A stretch of DNA of 64,000 bases from Ophiodon elongatus. Lineage: Eukaryota > Chordata > Actinopteri > Perciformes > Hexagrammidae. Position 1 is the stretch's first letter. Each line of letters starts with the position of its first letter. A program made the position numbers and the translations under genes. The notes beneath the pieces are model-generated. The model made no database searches. It was given only the letters and a program-made list of their open reading frames with translations, and was not told the DNA's origin. Shown here one piece after another: positions 1-13,399 of this stretch. The stretch spans positions 507,501 to 571,500 of the forward strand of contig JACSYO010002133.1 of assembly GCA_016806645.1 (NCBI GenBank). Reading direction: 5' to 3'.

Positions 1-830
1 TGTCCTGAAAAGGGAATGACCGAGGAGGGGGAGGAGGGGGAGGAGGGGGACTTTTCTTGAAAGGGACTCAGCCACCGGTAATTATAGGTCGCGCTTGTTC
101 CGCTCACCTGACGACCAGGAGGTGTTGAACTTTCACCTCCACAGTGACACACTGACATAAACCGCCTGTGTCCGCAGGTCACTTGCGGTCACGCCACGCG
201 ACATTGTTGTTCTTCTTTTTTTTGAAGGCGCATCGTCTTGTCCGCCTGAATACTGAAGGCTTACCGGACCGGTTGAAGTAGGATGTCAACAAGTGACGCA
301 GGAGAGCTGGAGCTCCGAGTTAAAGGAGGAGGAGGAGGAGAGACAGCTACGCCTCTGTCCGGGACAGCGCGAGCCACCGGCCGAGCAGCGCGGACCACAA
401 CTGCAAGGTAGGTGAACTATTACTGTAAAGCGCACTTTACCAACGAGCTGGTGATTGTATAGTATTCGTTGTGCTTCTTATCGACCTGTCTTATAGTGGC
501 CGCGCACGTTTTATGTCTCCGTTCGCCTTCTGGAGACTTTCTCTTCAGCAGCGACGCGAGTTGTTTCCCCGACGGGAGAGAGAGACGGCTCCCCTCGCGC
601 CGAACTGCGCGGAGAAATGTGTGTGTTTAAGTTTCCAACGCGTGTCTGGAGAGATCCACGTCTCCCTCAGGCGAACCAAAGCGCCCCACGGTTCACCTCC
701 ACATGGCAGTGTATTCGGCATCGAGCTGTTTCCATGAAGTTGACGCTTTGCAGTCGGATCGCCGCTCGACATTGCCGACATTGCCGACCCGTACTGTGTT
801 TTGAAAGCTTGAAGGAAGCGGGAATAACTT
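1..830. promoter_or_regulatory. CpG-rich promoter and first-exon region of the large plus-strand gene
   Basis: This stretch is visibly richer in G, C and CpG than the AT-rich DNA that follows. It contains a G-rich direct repeat (unit GAGGAGGGG, about three copies, 22-50), then the putative first coding exon with its ATG at 283 and splice donor at 408. I see no clear TATA box, which suits a CpG-island promoter. The exact transcription start cannot be read from sequence alone. Confidence 0.5.
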
Positions 831-3800
831 GTTGAGAGAGTCGAGTTTGCAATAAATTAAGTTTTATTTTTGTTATTTTGGATACACGTAGGTGGAGAGT
901 AGCCAGTAAACGATTCGACCTGAACTTGTGTTCTCTTCTTGGTCTTGGTTTGACGCAATTTGACAGATTTTTATTTTTTTAAAATACGGTTTGGTTTGAC
1001 ATGCACTTTTTCTAACTCGTGTTTACATGACGCATCTGGGATTGACATAACTTTCAGAGATTAAATATAGGAAGCATCCGAGGAGATTATGAGCGTAGGT
1101 TTTGGACTGAGTGCTGTGACTATTATGTAAGCCTGCAGTGATGCGTTTAATACCAAACACACATACCTGAGCCGAGTTGTATGTCTACGCATTTGCTGGA
1201 CTCTAAACAAACACTGTGATCCAAACATGTCCACTGTCACCCAGCATCATCCGGTGGATGGATTTCACTTCTATTTCAGTGGCTTAGCAGGCAAGCTCAT
1301 ACATGCACCTCCAGGCCTGCAGCTTCACGGGGCGACTGCCATGGATACACAATGCAGCTGCCTGTGCATGTTTGGAGCCCTACCTCTGCTGATTATCTGC
1401 ACATCCTCCTGCTAATGCCCTCTAAAGCTACCTACTGTATACCCATCTATAGGCTCAATAGGTAATCAGCTCCCCCTGGAAGTCTGACAAGACAACGAAG
1501 GTGTGGCAGCAAACCGAAGTCCCGGCCATTTCTGTTGCCACTCATGTAGTCGCTGCCAGGTCATTGGGTTGAATCTTAAGAAGACGTTCAGGGTGTAAAT
1601 CATTTGCTGTGGTTGGAAACATTACAAGCATTTGTCAGTATTGAGCACACACCCACACCGAAGTTCAGGCCGCATCCATTATGTAAGTGTTTGCTGGCAG
1701 ATACGGGCACACACCCACAGCGAGGCTGACATCAAGTGAAGAATACGCCAACATACTTGTGTGAGACACACTGGGCATAATGGAGCAGCACAAAGAGCCA
1801 CACAAAGATGGCAATTAAGCATTGAATCACAAACCATCAAAACAAATTGGGAGACGGTTCACACGGCCCAAACGACATGCACGCTACATGGCTGCAGCGT
1901 TGATCGGAGGTTGCAGTTTGTTTATGTTTATGTGTTATATAAAACACTTTATATTTCAATTAATCTGTCCATTTTTCTCCAGTAACCGGTCGTGTCTGTT
2001 AAATGCTGTAAAATGGGGAAAAATGTCCACTAAAATTTCCCAGAGCCCAAGGTGGCATTTTTGAAATTCTTCGCTTGATTTACGATCTGAAACTCAAAGA
2101 TGGTCAATATGCAATGATATAGAGCAGCAGAAAAAAAAATCCTCACATTTTAGTATCTGAAACTAGAGAATGACTAAAACCGTTTATTGATTTAACAAAA
2201 TGTTGTTTGATTTTTTTTTTTTTTTTTATCTGTCATTGTTATTCCCAACTAGTGATACTTGTACGACAGTAATTTCTGTGGTAGTTCATGAGAGGTACCT
2301 GGAGAACTTGAGGAGTAGCACAGCTAAATTGAAGATTTTTTTCTTTTTTTTAAAAAAACAAATAGCCCTGAAATGATTATTTAAGCAAAATTGCCAAAAG
2401 TCAATGGTTACAGCTTCTTTAAGTCAAACATATTCGCTGGTTTGCTTCGTCTTCTGTGACTGTAAATTAAATCGATTTGGGTTATTGACTGGTCACACAA
2501 ATGTTGTTGTGCAAACAGACAACACTGAAAGTGGTGCTGCAACTGATAAATATTTAAATATTGATTAGCCTGCTGATTGTTTTCTCAATCAGTGGATTCG
2601 TCTTTTGGTTTTTACAATTTCAGGAAATAATTACATTTCCCCAGATCCTAAGTTGACATTTGAAGAGCTTGTTTTGTTTGTTTTGGACTAATATGTGTTT
2701 TATGTATTCACAAACCTGCCAAAGACAATGTGCCTTCTCCTGCTGAGATGCTGTAAGGGCTGAAACAATCACTCGATGGGTTAATTAATCTTTGACAATT
2801 TTGATATTTGGTTAATCGTTGGTCGTTTTTCAAGAACAAAAGCTTCCCAAAACATAAGGTGTTGCTGCTTTTATACCCTAACTAAAGGAATGTCTTTGGG
2901 TTTTATACTTTTGGTTGGACAAAACAAGCTAATTGAAGATGTCAACTGATGGGCTCTAGAGAATTGTAATGGGCATTTTTCACAATCTTCTGACTTTTCT
3001 TTATGGACTAAACCAGTAATCTTAAGCTTCAGACTTCTTCTTTGAGCTCAGGTTGAGAAAATGAGAGGGAAACATCGTCTCATCAACATTTACTGCTTCA
3101 ACTAACTAAACATGGTTACCAACAGCTTTACAAGCACTGATATCGGTGTGATGTTGTTCTTGTGCCGTCCCAGGGAGAGGTCGGATTAAAAACACTCGGT
3201 ACCATCCACATGGAAGGCATGTCGGCCTTGGCACTGAAGTAGCTGTTGAAGAGCATAAAGATCCTCCCTCCCTCCCTCCGTCTGTTACTCCCTGCTTCTC
3301 TTTCATGTCATGTCATGTCAGGCCTTTACAATGGCCAAACAGAGATTAAGCTGTAATGAGGCCAATGCGTTGTCCCTGAAGGCAAGGTGGATAGGGAGAG
3401 GCGGAGAGACTCCTTGTTATTGAGAAAGGTCGAGAAAGAAAAATCAAAGCGCTTCACTTTGTGATCACGCGAAGCACCACAGGGCACTTTATACAGCAAA
3501 CCGCTGAATCGGATCAAAGAGAGAGAAAGGGGATCCTGGAATTTACTGTGGCAGACTATCGCTGTCCACTCACTTTGTTATGTTCAATGAACAAAGGTCC
3601 TATCGTGACACGTACATTTCTTTAGCCTCATCTTTGTTCTGGTGTCCTCATCGCGCTTAGCAGTTGGCACAGTAGTGTGGGGCAGCGTTGGATTGCAGCA
3701 GGAAATGTTTTAGTGACTGTGTGAGTGGGAGTGTTAGCTCTGGTTGTAAGGGAAAGTGTGGAGTGAGCGGAGTGGAATTGTTATATAACTACTGCTTATC

Positions 3801-6800
3801 AGTCCAGCACTGTCGAACTGATTTCCTTCGCTGAACCATTGGCACGTATATAAATTGTCTATAACTTTGTGCCCGAGCAATAATTATTTTTTTGAGGACA
3901 TTTGTAAGACAAAATAATTAATTATTTATAATATTCAGCATAATAAAAATAATAGTTGCATCCATACTTGGGGCCTGGAAGGCCACCCGTTTGATGCTGG
4001 GCAATAAATTGAATGCTTCAAATGAAAGCTTAACTGTTACCGTGTAGCTACAGAGCACATGCACTAAGAAGCTTAATTCACACCTTGTGTCGGCCACGTC
4101 CAGCTTGGACTTACCCACTGTTGAAATGCGGTTCACAGTATAGACAGTTCAAATTATATTTTGATATTGTATCGCATATTTGCTGGACAGTGTTATGGAA
4201 AATGCAGTGACTTGCACAGTTTCATAAATTAATAGTAATTCATTTGTTCTGTCTAAAATAAATTAAAATGACATTCTGGCCATCGGGAAAGGCAAACTCT
4301 AAGTAGAAGAAGGGCTGGCATCAGGAGAACGCTGTCTTTGTGGCCCCAGCTGCTTCATTGTGGGGCTGCATTGGGACCGCCGGTAGGGCTGGGACCAGCA
4401 CATGTTTTGCATTTTTCCACAAGTGAAAATCTTAATTGATTAGCCTGTCCTTAGAATTAACTCCCTCATCTTCTCTGGGTCTTTAATTTTTTTTTAGAGA
4501 ACAGCAGAATGAAAAGATCAGTGAAAGGTTCAAGCAGGAGAATCATGATGATAATGATGAAGAAACTCCAACTGGAAAGCACCCATCAGCCATCAGACAG
4601 GAAGATACACACAAAGGTGACACACACAAACACACACACACACACACGCCCCAGACAAATGCACAACATGTAATATACAAGAAGTATTTCTGTACACTTT
4701 GGTATTCTATCTTTGAATATCCCCTATTCTGAATCTGTTGCAGCACTAACATTAAGGACATACCGACTAAGAAAGGAAGAGGCCGCTCATTGTGTTGAGT
4801 CAAAGGTCCGAAACCAGAAGCCTACTGGACCCAGATTCACCTCCTGCCTCTTCCTTAGACTCTCCAGAATTCCAGGCCTTGACAAGCCAGAGCTAAGACT
4901 CAAGAATAATTTAGACCCCTGTTTGCACAGGTAAGCAAGGAAAGGAATAGATTATTTCCTTAGCCAAGTATTAATGAAACTCAGTGCTGGTTTGTAATTT
5001 GCATGATGTATTTATTATCTTATTGCTATCTTAAATGAGTCTTGCTATTCCCTAAACCTTCCCATCAGTGGGGCCTTGTTGTTGTTAAGCTGTACAGACC
5101 AACGTCTGTGCTCAGTCACTGAAATCACAAGTCCTCTCTAACATTTAGTCAAACAGTAACTGAACCACTGAACCCTGTCTGCATACTCAAGAATGTGACA
5201 CACTATCTGGAAGTGTCAGCTCTTTGTATTAACAAGGAAGTGCACCCGATTGTGTGACCTCTATGCGACCACTAAGGGTGGGTCGGACATGGTGTCATTA
5301 TTTTGTTTGTTTGTCCATGACCTAACAGCATGCACATATTTGTGAGTATGGTAACTTTACTCTACGTGCCCTGGTATCCAGAAGATTAAAAAGCTCTTAC
5401 CGCCTTTTCAGGAAGTCCGACTTCACTTTCCTTACCTACCATTAATCATCTCCCAGTCGGCTGTTTTTTTTTTTGCATCACAGTACTTCCTCAAGGCAGC
5501 AATATAAAACGATTGGAAGTCCTTTTAGGTTGGACTAATATCCTGAGGGGAAAAATTATTGAACATTTTCTTTAGATATAGTCTGATATGACTTAATTGC
5601 TTTTGACATTGTGTATGGTGGAGAAGGTTTGTATGTGCATGTGCTGCACATTTTCCCATGGGCATATTTGCATGCCTATATGTGATGCAGTGTGTGCCAG
5701 AGATTGCAAACGCCTTATCAATAGAGGCCATTGATCAAACTGTCTTTATTGGGTCAAGAGAGAACACACCCCTTTTAGTGTCTGCGTGCCACTTGCAGTC
5801 TTTTCATGACATCCAACATGACCTTATATAGACAGGTGGCACTGAGTGTGATCTTGTGTACAGTACGCCCATCTGTGATCCATGCGCTGTCATATTCAAC
5901 ACAAAAATACCATCTAATTGCTCTCATAAATACTTATGAGGTGTGACTTCAGTGCACATGTTGTGAGAAAATTGTTCAGTAAACTGTCAGGGAAAGAGGG
6001 ACAGAGGAGAGGAATGCTGACCATCCTGTTGATCAGCATTGCTGTGACACATGTGAGTCATCCAATCCCTCCCACAAAAAAGTAGAGAGCACAGGGTGGC
6101 TGGCTGTGTTAGCTTTTTACTATGAACTATATCTGCAATCAAATTATGGAATTTATTTTCACGCATTGTTCTGTAACCCTCAACTGTGCAAAAAGTGAGG
6201 ATTACACCTTATACCATGGTCATTTTATATATTTTCATGCGTCTTGCAACACAATCTAAAGTTATTCACAAGCCATTCACTCAATTTTCATTTTATGGGG
6301 GAATCATATTTTGACATTGGCCCTAAATATAAAGACCTCAGCTGCACAGTTTTCTCATAAGTGAGACATTTGAATCCCCGCCGCAACAGACAGATGGAAG
6401 ATGATTTTCTATTAAGGCTTATGGTAACGATAAAAAAAAATAATGAAATCGATTTGGTTAAACCGTTTTGTAAGATTATATTGCACCCACACTATTTCAG
6501 CTATAAATGTAATGTGCTCGTACATCGTCACATGGTTAATGTTTGCACTGCAATGTGTTTCAAGGATAATGCATGAGATGCTACTTCTGCTGAAAAAGAA
6601 AGTTGATAAAGAGGCTATGATGGGCCCTGGTAACCAGACATCTCCTTCATACAAAAATCTAAATATCGTGTTATAAACTGATGTGTGTTGAGGTCTACAT
6701 GGTTATGCTCACACACTCTTGGGCCGTTTTCAAGCAATTTCATGAAGGTAAACCGTGCGTAATGGCACCGCGCTCTGGTGCAGCACTTCTCACATGGATT

Positions 6801-9800
6801 TATCGACATGTGTGTCCTGCTGCCTTCTGATGCTGCAGGGATATAATGAACTGAAGGAGCTTTTATTGTAGCCTTCAAAGCAGCTGTGAAAAGCAGATAC
6901 TGTAAGAATTACCCAGATTCATTCATAGATCAATGCAGACTGCTTTTGGTCCCTGGACTTTCCTGCTTTAACCACAGTGTTTAATTGAAATTAATTATTC
7001 ATATTTTAAGTATGAATCTGTTGTTGCAGGACGTTTGCAGCAAGTATTTAGTAGCACTGATTAAATGTATTTTTATTTGAGACCAATCTCAATCGGTTTA
7101 AATTTAAACCGGAGAGCAGACAGTTTAACTAGAACTACTAAGTAGGTGTCTATTATAAATAATTACACCCTGCAGCCAAACAGAATTGTGTATTCACCCA
7201 GACCATGGTATAAATATGTAATAACAAAAGTTCCACAGCAACCATATTCATCATATCATAAATTAAAGGAAACAGTCTTCATATAGAGGGGTAACCGTTG
7301 TTTTGTATATTGTATACTATGTCCAATATGCAGTTAAGTGACTGGTGGAATCCTAAATAGTATGACTAATGGTTTTCATGTCTTCCCTCCCTTCTATTCT
7401 GCCAGTTTAACTGAAACACAGCAGGCTGAGACTGACAACCGCAGCTGTCAGGTAAGAATTACAAGTAGAATACGCTCTAAAAACAAATGTTAAACATATT
7501 CTCAACCAATCAATACTTGCAGTACCTGAGACAACAAGTTAAAAGTTACTGAATTTTGAAATCCACATAAAGTAATTATCTGTGTAAACATCCCAACAAA
7601 AGTGACATTGCATGTTCTTGAAAACATCAGAATAATTATTATTTTAGGCGTTGGAAGGGACAGGGTGTGTGTGCTTTTGTGTGTGTGTGTGTGTCCTTGG
7701 AAATCTTCTGTCTTTCAAAATAACCGGTTTGTCAAAGCCTGAATCTCTTAAATAGCTACACCATGGGAACATAAGCTTCAGCAAAGCACTGGCCTCTGCC
7801 AGCACACAATTTACAATTCAGATAGCAGGCCACTGTTGCATACTTGTAAATTTCAGAAAGCATTTTACTTCAGCATGCAAGTAATTTGCATTCATATGAT
7901 ATGAAGTTGGCATATAAAAAGAGTTAGTTAGGCTTTAATGATACCACTGTACAAAATTCATCTGTGGTAACAAAACAAAAAATCTAGTGTGAAATATTGT
8001 GTGGTCATATAACTTGTCAAATATCAACATTTATTTTAAAAGATTAAAATATATAGCGGATTCCAGATGTTAGCATGAATAAATAAATCAGGATACAATA
8101 TCTTGACACTTGCGGTAATCATTTTTTCTCTTGACAGGTTAATGGACAAACGTCCCCAGCACACATCTCTATAAAGAAAGCCAGTGACTCTACATTATCT
8201 GAAAGGATACCATTTCCAGCCAGGAAGAAAGAAGAGGTTATTCCAGTTGTTTGCAATGAACCAGAGACTACCAGGGACTTGAGTATAAATCATAGTTTCT
8301 CAAATGGGGAGTTTGGATCACATGAGTTTAATGGCTTGCACATATTTCCATGTGGGCCGCAACCAACGAGTGATACTAGATCAGTTGAGTTAGAAGAAGA
8401 TATAAAAGACCATACAAGGTTTGAGAAACATACTGATCTTGTGGAACTGTCCAACCCTACTAGAACCATGTTGTCTTCCACTGTGGTAACAGTTCTTGCT
8501 CCACACAGGAATAGCCGGCTAAGACGGATCAAAAGACCTGAGGTAACAGGCAATTCCGAAGCCCAGGGGAGTTTACAAGATGTGACAAACACTGCAGCAA
8601 ACCGTGCCTATGAACGATTTCAGGAGACTGTAGAAAGCTCATTGACAGATGGATCGCAAGTGCATCCAAGGGCGCCATTTCTGGATACCAGGAGGAATAC
8701 AGTGGGCTGGTCAACAAAGAGTGGACCTGCAAGCTTGGACTGTGAATATAAGAGGAAAATGATTCAGACTGTCTCTTTGGATGTAAACTCTGGAAGGATA
8801 AACAATATAAAAATGTATGCGGGTGCTGTAAGCCCTGTACCCACAGCTGCACCTCCTCTGTCTCCCCTCTCCCTTGAACCAAACGAACAAAGGAGGAATC
8901 CACACACTGATCATCAAGGAGGATTGTCATCTTTAAGCTCGAAACCAACAACCAGCAGTATACTTCTGTCTGTAAGAAGATGCAACTCAAATGGCAGGAA
9001 CGCTAATGCTGCCGCTCCCATCCCTGAGATAAATCCTGTGTCTCTTAGCAGTTCGCCACGTGATCAAGATGGAAAATTATTCGAAACACACCTTTCTCAA
9101 ACCTTTCTCAATAAAAATGGGCAAGAGAGGTCAAAGCCTCTCCTCTCTCCATTGTCCATTTCTTATGGGACAACTGAAACTGGGCCGATATTTTCCCCAT
9201 CATCCTCCAACCAAAGAGAAAGGAACACATTTGAAACATGCTTCTTTTCAGCTTCACCCACAAGCAAAGACTCAGAAGAGACAGCCTTTTCCCAACAAGT
9301 TCAAACAATGACTAGGACCCGGTCCGGTATTTCATGTTTCAAACACGCATTTCCAATTAGAGGGCCAACCGAGAGGCAAGAGAACTGCAACGGTTCAGAC
9401 AAAAGTACAAACGTATTCTCAGAGAGCTCTGCCTCTTCACCAAGACATTCCCTCCTAAATACCCATTCCCTCCCTAAAAAGACCTCCCTGACATCCACTT
9501 CCTGGTGGAAACAAGTTACCCAGGAATGCAGTTACCCTCTAACTCTCAATGATACAACGAACATCAGAGAAAAATCAAACACACCCTTAGTTCCGCCCTG
9601 CAATGATAATAGAGACTTGGCTTCTCCAGGTCTAACTGACAACAAAAGATTTAGTAGTCAAATCCCCAATAACAGAGACAACAATAACACAACAGAGTCA
9701 GTTTGCAAAGGTAACATGAACCTTATTATGAAAAAAAAAGGAGGAACCGCCAACCTCAAACAAAGAATAACTGTGGATTCACCTGACCACCGATCAGACA

Positions 9801-12800
9801 GGCTTGTCAAACAGCAATATGGCTCCAATTTGAACAACAGAGAACCACAAAAGCCTCACAGTTTGCCCGATGTTTTGTCTAGTTCTAAAATTAGCAGAGC
9901 TACAGAGCAAACAACACTGAATCATCCTCCTAATGATCTCAGCAGGCATGATGTAAATACTAGTTCATTTACAGCAAACGTAACTAAATTACCACCTACT
10001 TTGCTAAACCCCAAGAGCTCAAATACACCCACTGAGAGCAGCATCAAGTGCAATAATAATCCTTGCACATCCAAAACCAACAGCACCCCCGCATCTTCAC
10101 ACAACAAGGAATCTCAAAAGTTTACCAAACCGCCTCTTTCTCTTGCTACCAGTAGTCAAGCTCTTACCTCTAAAACTGTCTCTGGTCTACCCCTAAACCC
10201 AAACACTAAAACTACTTCCTCGATCCACTCTCATCCAGTTGCTTCACAGACCAATATTTGCGCTTCACCATACATGGGCTCTTCTTCCCAAATACCCAAA
10301 TTCACCAACAGAGCCAATGCCACACCTCTTGGCTTTGAAAGAAGCTTTGCTTCTGTTCACAAGCCTTTATACCCTAAAACTGTATCTACTCTGAGTCCCG
10401 CAGTCAATGCTTTCTCTAAAACAAACTACAGTCCAGTATCCACTGCTTCCACCGGCTATTCTTTTGCCACTGGCAGCCATCCTGCAGCCATAACTACTCC
10501 CAGCACATCCCTCCTTACCTCTCCTGTAACTCCTGCCATTGCATCTTCTCCCACCACTATCCCTATTTCCTCTCTCTTAAATCCACCTGCCACCCCTATC
10601 ATTATCAGCTCCAACGACTCAGTCACTTCCAGCCTTAAAGAGGGAAGGACATTCTCAAACAGCCCAGAAAGCAACCCAAAGAAACTGAACCATGTAGAGG
10701 GAAAGAGAGTGAGAAGAGTAACATGGGAGGACTCTGTGGATCTGAAGCATTCTGAGCCTGTGACGGTTGAGAAGGCAGAGCCATTTCAAGTCCCAAGGAG
10801 TTCCAGCTCTCCGCAAAGCAGCAAAGTTCCATCCATGTTTTCCTTTCACAGATCAAGCAGTCCAACCACAAACCCATCTCATCTTTGCTCCCCTAGCCCA
10901 AAAGCCTCCAGCATACAGGTGGCGAAAGGAGGGAAGTATCGATCCTGGTCATCTGACTCTGCTGATTTAGTATCCAGAGAGCAAGAGAGGTCTAAGCAAA
11001 GACCTAGTGACACTATGATCTTTGACCAGAGAAGACGGGACTTAACCACACCCAGACAGGAGAGGACACTCTCAGTGGAGTCTGCCACACATCAGTATCA
11101 ATCTTCTGCTCCTCTCTCCCTCCCTCCAGACTTTTCAAGTGGTTATAAGCTTCGCTATAGCTCCCCACCTTACTCCACTCTCATGTCTACCAGATCAACA
11201 CAGGGAGAAACTAAGACTATATTACCCAGATCACCCCTCTTCCAACAGTCTCAGTCAATTTATACTCCACATCTTTCTATATGTACTGATTCAGTTGCAG
11301 CCATGACCTTGCCCACGTCCAAACCTCCTCTGTCACCTATCAGCCTGCCCCAGCCCCTATCTTTGCCTTTCCAAATTAAAACCGCCACCCAAGGAAATGC
11401 AAAGTATGGGGTTTCAGAAACCAATCAAGTCAACAATAATCAGAGCAAGAGCAACAGCCAAGATTGCCAGAATTGTCCGATATTACTTGTCGACAACAGA
11501 CTTCATGAGGCACACAACTCCTCCTCAACATGTGTAACTGAGACACTGGTTTACAGTATTAAATCTAAAGTAGATACAGCTACAGCTGCCCCAAGGAAGA
11601 CCACACCTAAACCTTTGCAACATACTGCAAACACACAGGCTTCTGTGGAGACCAAGTTAAGTCAACAGTCACACAGAATGCAAAGTAAGGAAGCTGCAAG
11701 AGAACCACATCGTCATTCAGATCAGAGCTCCAGTGGTAGCAGTTCAAGCTCTAACGGAAGAATGAAGGAGAATGTACTGGGTATAAGCAGATTTTTTTCA
11801 GTGGAGAGCAACAATGAACAAAGCCCAAAGAGAAGCCGGTTTGCACTGAAGAAAAGTGTTAGCACACCACACTCCAGTTTGTCAAGATCCCAGTCAGAGA
11901 GGGCCAGCAAGCCTAATAACAAAATGGACCAAGTCCTTAACAGACTGAGACAAACATTCAGCACCAGACGGTCCGAGGATGATATATTGTTTCCATGGAA
12001 ATGGAAGCGAGCCTCTCAAACACCTTCTGTTAGTGAATCAAATGATGTCAGTGATATCACTGTTGAGAGTGCCAAAAAGCTAGAGCAGCAAGAGCAGGAG
12101 GAAGGGATGTTGCTTAAGGACAATGAGAAGGGAACGGAGGGTACCAATAGATGGACAACAAAAAACAGACATACTCTCATACCACCCTCAGCTGCTGGGA
12201 GTACAATGGCAGGAGATGAGCTTTGCATTTGGTCAGAAAAATCAACTCCGGAAACTGACCGAGACAAGCAAACCGCTTGTGCAGAACACATGGAAAGTCA
12301 AAACCAACCTCATTTGACAATAACCAGCCCAACACTGCACCAATTAGACTTTTACAAAGACAACGGGACAGATTACAAACCAACAAACCAGCTCCTCTAT
12401 TGTAGAGATCCCAGTCCAGGTAGGAGCCCTATCCCCTCTCCTGATTATCCCACCCAGTTCAGGAAGTCTACATCCAGCCCCAGGAGCCCCTTCTCTCCCT
12501 TTTCCTCTCTTTCCCCTGTCTCCCAATTTACCTCAATCGATGTTACAGATGACAGTGTCTTCTACAGCCCAAAGCTACAGCGTCACAGAGAATCCCCCTC
12601 ACCAGGTGACCCGGGAGAAGGAATCCGCCTGGGGGGTTCAAGAAGAAGCCGGGCATCTACTGGTCCTCCAAGTCCAAATGCAGGTCCAGGACAGGATAGA
12701 GAACGCTTGACAGCCTCCTACGCAGACTTAAAGTATGGCATTGAGCCTGGGAGGTCATTTTCTGTGAGTTCAGTACTGTCCAGTCGTCCCTCAGGGCCTG

Positions 12801-13399
12801 GGCGCATCTCCACTGGATCCAGGTTCATGAGTGTGGGTGACCTAACTGACTCTGCATTAACGTGTCGAGACACTGGCAAGGACTTGGATCAGTGGTCTGT
12901 TACTCCTGATTGGACCACAGAATATGATTGCCAGCCCAGTAAGGACCGTCGTTCATATTTCCCCAGTGACCCTGGTAAAATGAGATCAAGATCTCTTCCT
13001 CGATCACTGACTAGGCGCTTAGCAAATTGGAGCTCAGAAGTCTTTGCTTCTCCACCTGTAACAACTACAAACTCAAAGTCAGCCCGCCTTTGGAGCCCTA
13101 ACATGAACACTTGTCCCTTTGCATGGGATACAGAAGGTCCTCCAACCCCTCCTCCAACTCCTCCCCTGTCACCAGTGTCCAGACGCATGTCAAAACCTCC
13201 CAGCCTTTCCTTCGCCAGTTCATCAGGAGCATCACAGCAAGTGGACAACTTGTCCCCCAGAGGGCCTTTGCCCTCCAGAGGTTATGTATCCAGCCTTACT
13301 ACCTTCGAGGAGTCTTCAGACAGCAGCTCAGACACGACAACAGATGATGAATATTACTTAGAAACAGGTGAAGACAAAGAAAAAGAGACGGAATTGTGA
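283..13399 (+). CDS. Large serine/proline-rich, probably disordered protein, five exons, 1912 aa, family not recognised
   Basis: Exons: 283-407, 4498-4616, 4744-4930, 7406-7451 and 8138-13399. All junctions are GT-AG and phases agree (AG|A, G|CA, AG|T, then phase 0), giving one open frame ending in TGA at 13397. The ATG at 283 has A at -3. The last exon alone encodes about 1750 residues. Composition is Ser, Thr, Pro, Asn and Lys rich, without visible membrane segments or a catalytic domain. Local features are an RRVTW motif near residue 1018 that fits the PP1-docking RVx[FW] pattern, a basic serine-rich block around residues 1360-1440 (FFSVESNNEQSPKRSRFALK), a PPTPPPTPPLSP SH3-ligand-like run near residue 1830, and an acidic Ser/Asp/Glu tail. 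One huge terminal exon plus small 5' exons recalls scaffold or cytoskeletal adaptor genes, but I do not recognise the family. The terminal exon is certain; the 5' exon chain is inferred from splice phase. Confidence 0.75.
408..4497 (+). other. Intron 1 of the large plus-strand gene
   Basis: AT-rich intron of about 4.1 kb. It holds degenerate copies of a common fish repeat around 1985-2175 and 2520-3010. No convincing coding exon was found. The short open frames here lack splice context and protein-like composition. Confidence 0.6.
1985..3010. repeat. Degenerate teleost interspersed repeat (CGATTAAT-type), at least two fragments
   Basis: Fragments near 1985-2175 (aaaatgtccactaaaatttc, then a 'cccagagcccaaggtg' tract) and 2520-3010 (tggtgctgcaactgataaat, gattgttttctcaatcagtg, ggttaattaatctttgacaa) resemble a dispersed fish repeat recognisable by its 'gctgcaact ... 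cgattaatc ... tttcccaaagcccaag' blocks. Related pieces occur near 28960-29020 and 57470-57850. Boundaries and class are uncertain because the copies are old. Confidence 0.5.
4617..4650 (+). repeat. CA-rich microsatellite just after the exon 2 donor
   Basis: The intron after exon 2 starts GTGACACACACAAACACACA and continues as an interrupted CA tract. It is one of several microsatellites in this window that touch a splice donor. Confidence 0.7.
4931..7405 (+). other. Intron 3 of the large plus-strand gene
   Basis: AT-rich intron of about 2.5 kb between the third and fourth coding exons. I see no recognisable exon, RNA gene or transposon in it. A poly-T run lies near 5465-5475. Confidence 0.6.
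7452..8137 (+). other. Intron 4 of the large plus-strand gene, with a GT microsatellite
   Basis: AT-rich intron before the 5.26-kb terminal exon. It contains a short GT tract around 7666-7695 and a pyrimidine-rich acceptor (ttttttctcttgacag) at 8122-8137. Nothing else was recognised. Confidence 0.6.

Noticed and set aside
8290..8990. Minus-strand frames opposite the large terminal exon (100 and 153 codons)
   Set aside because: Shadow frames of the 5.26-kb coding exon, without splice or promoter support.
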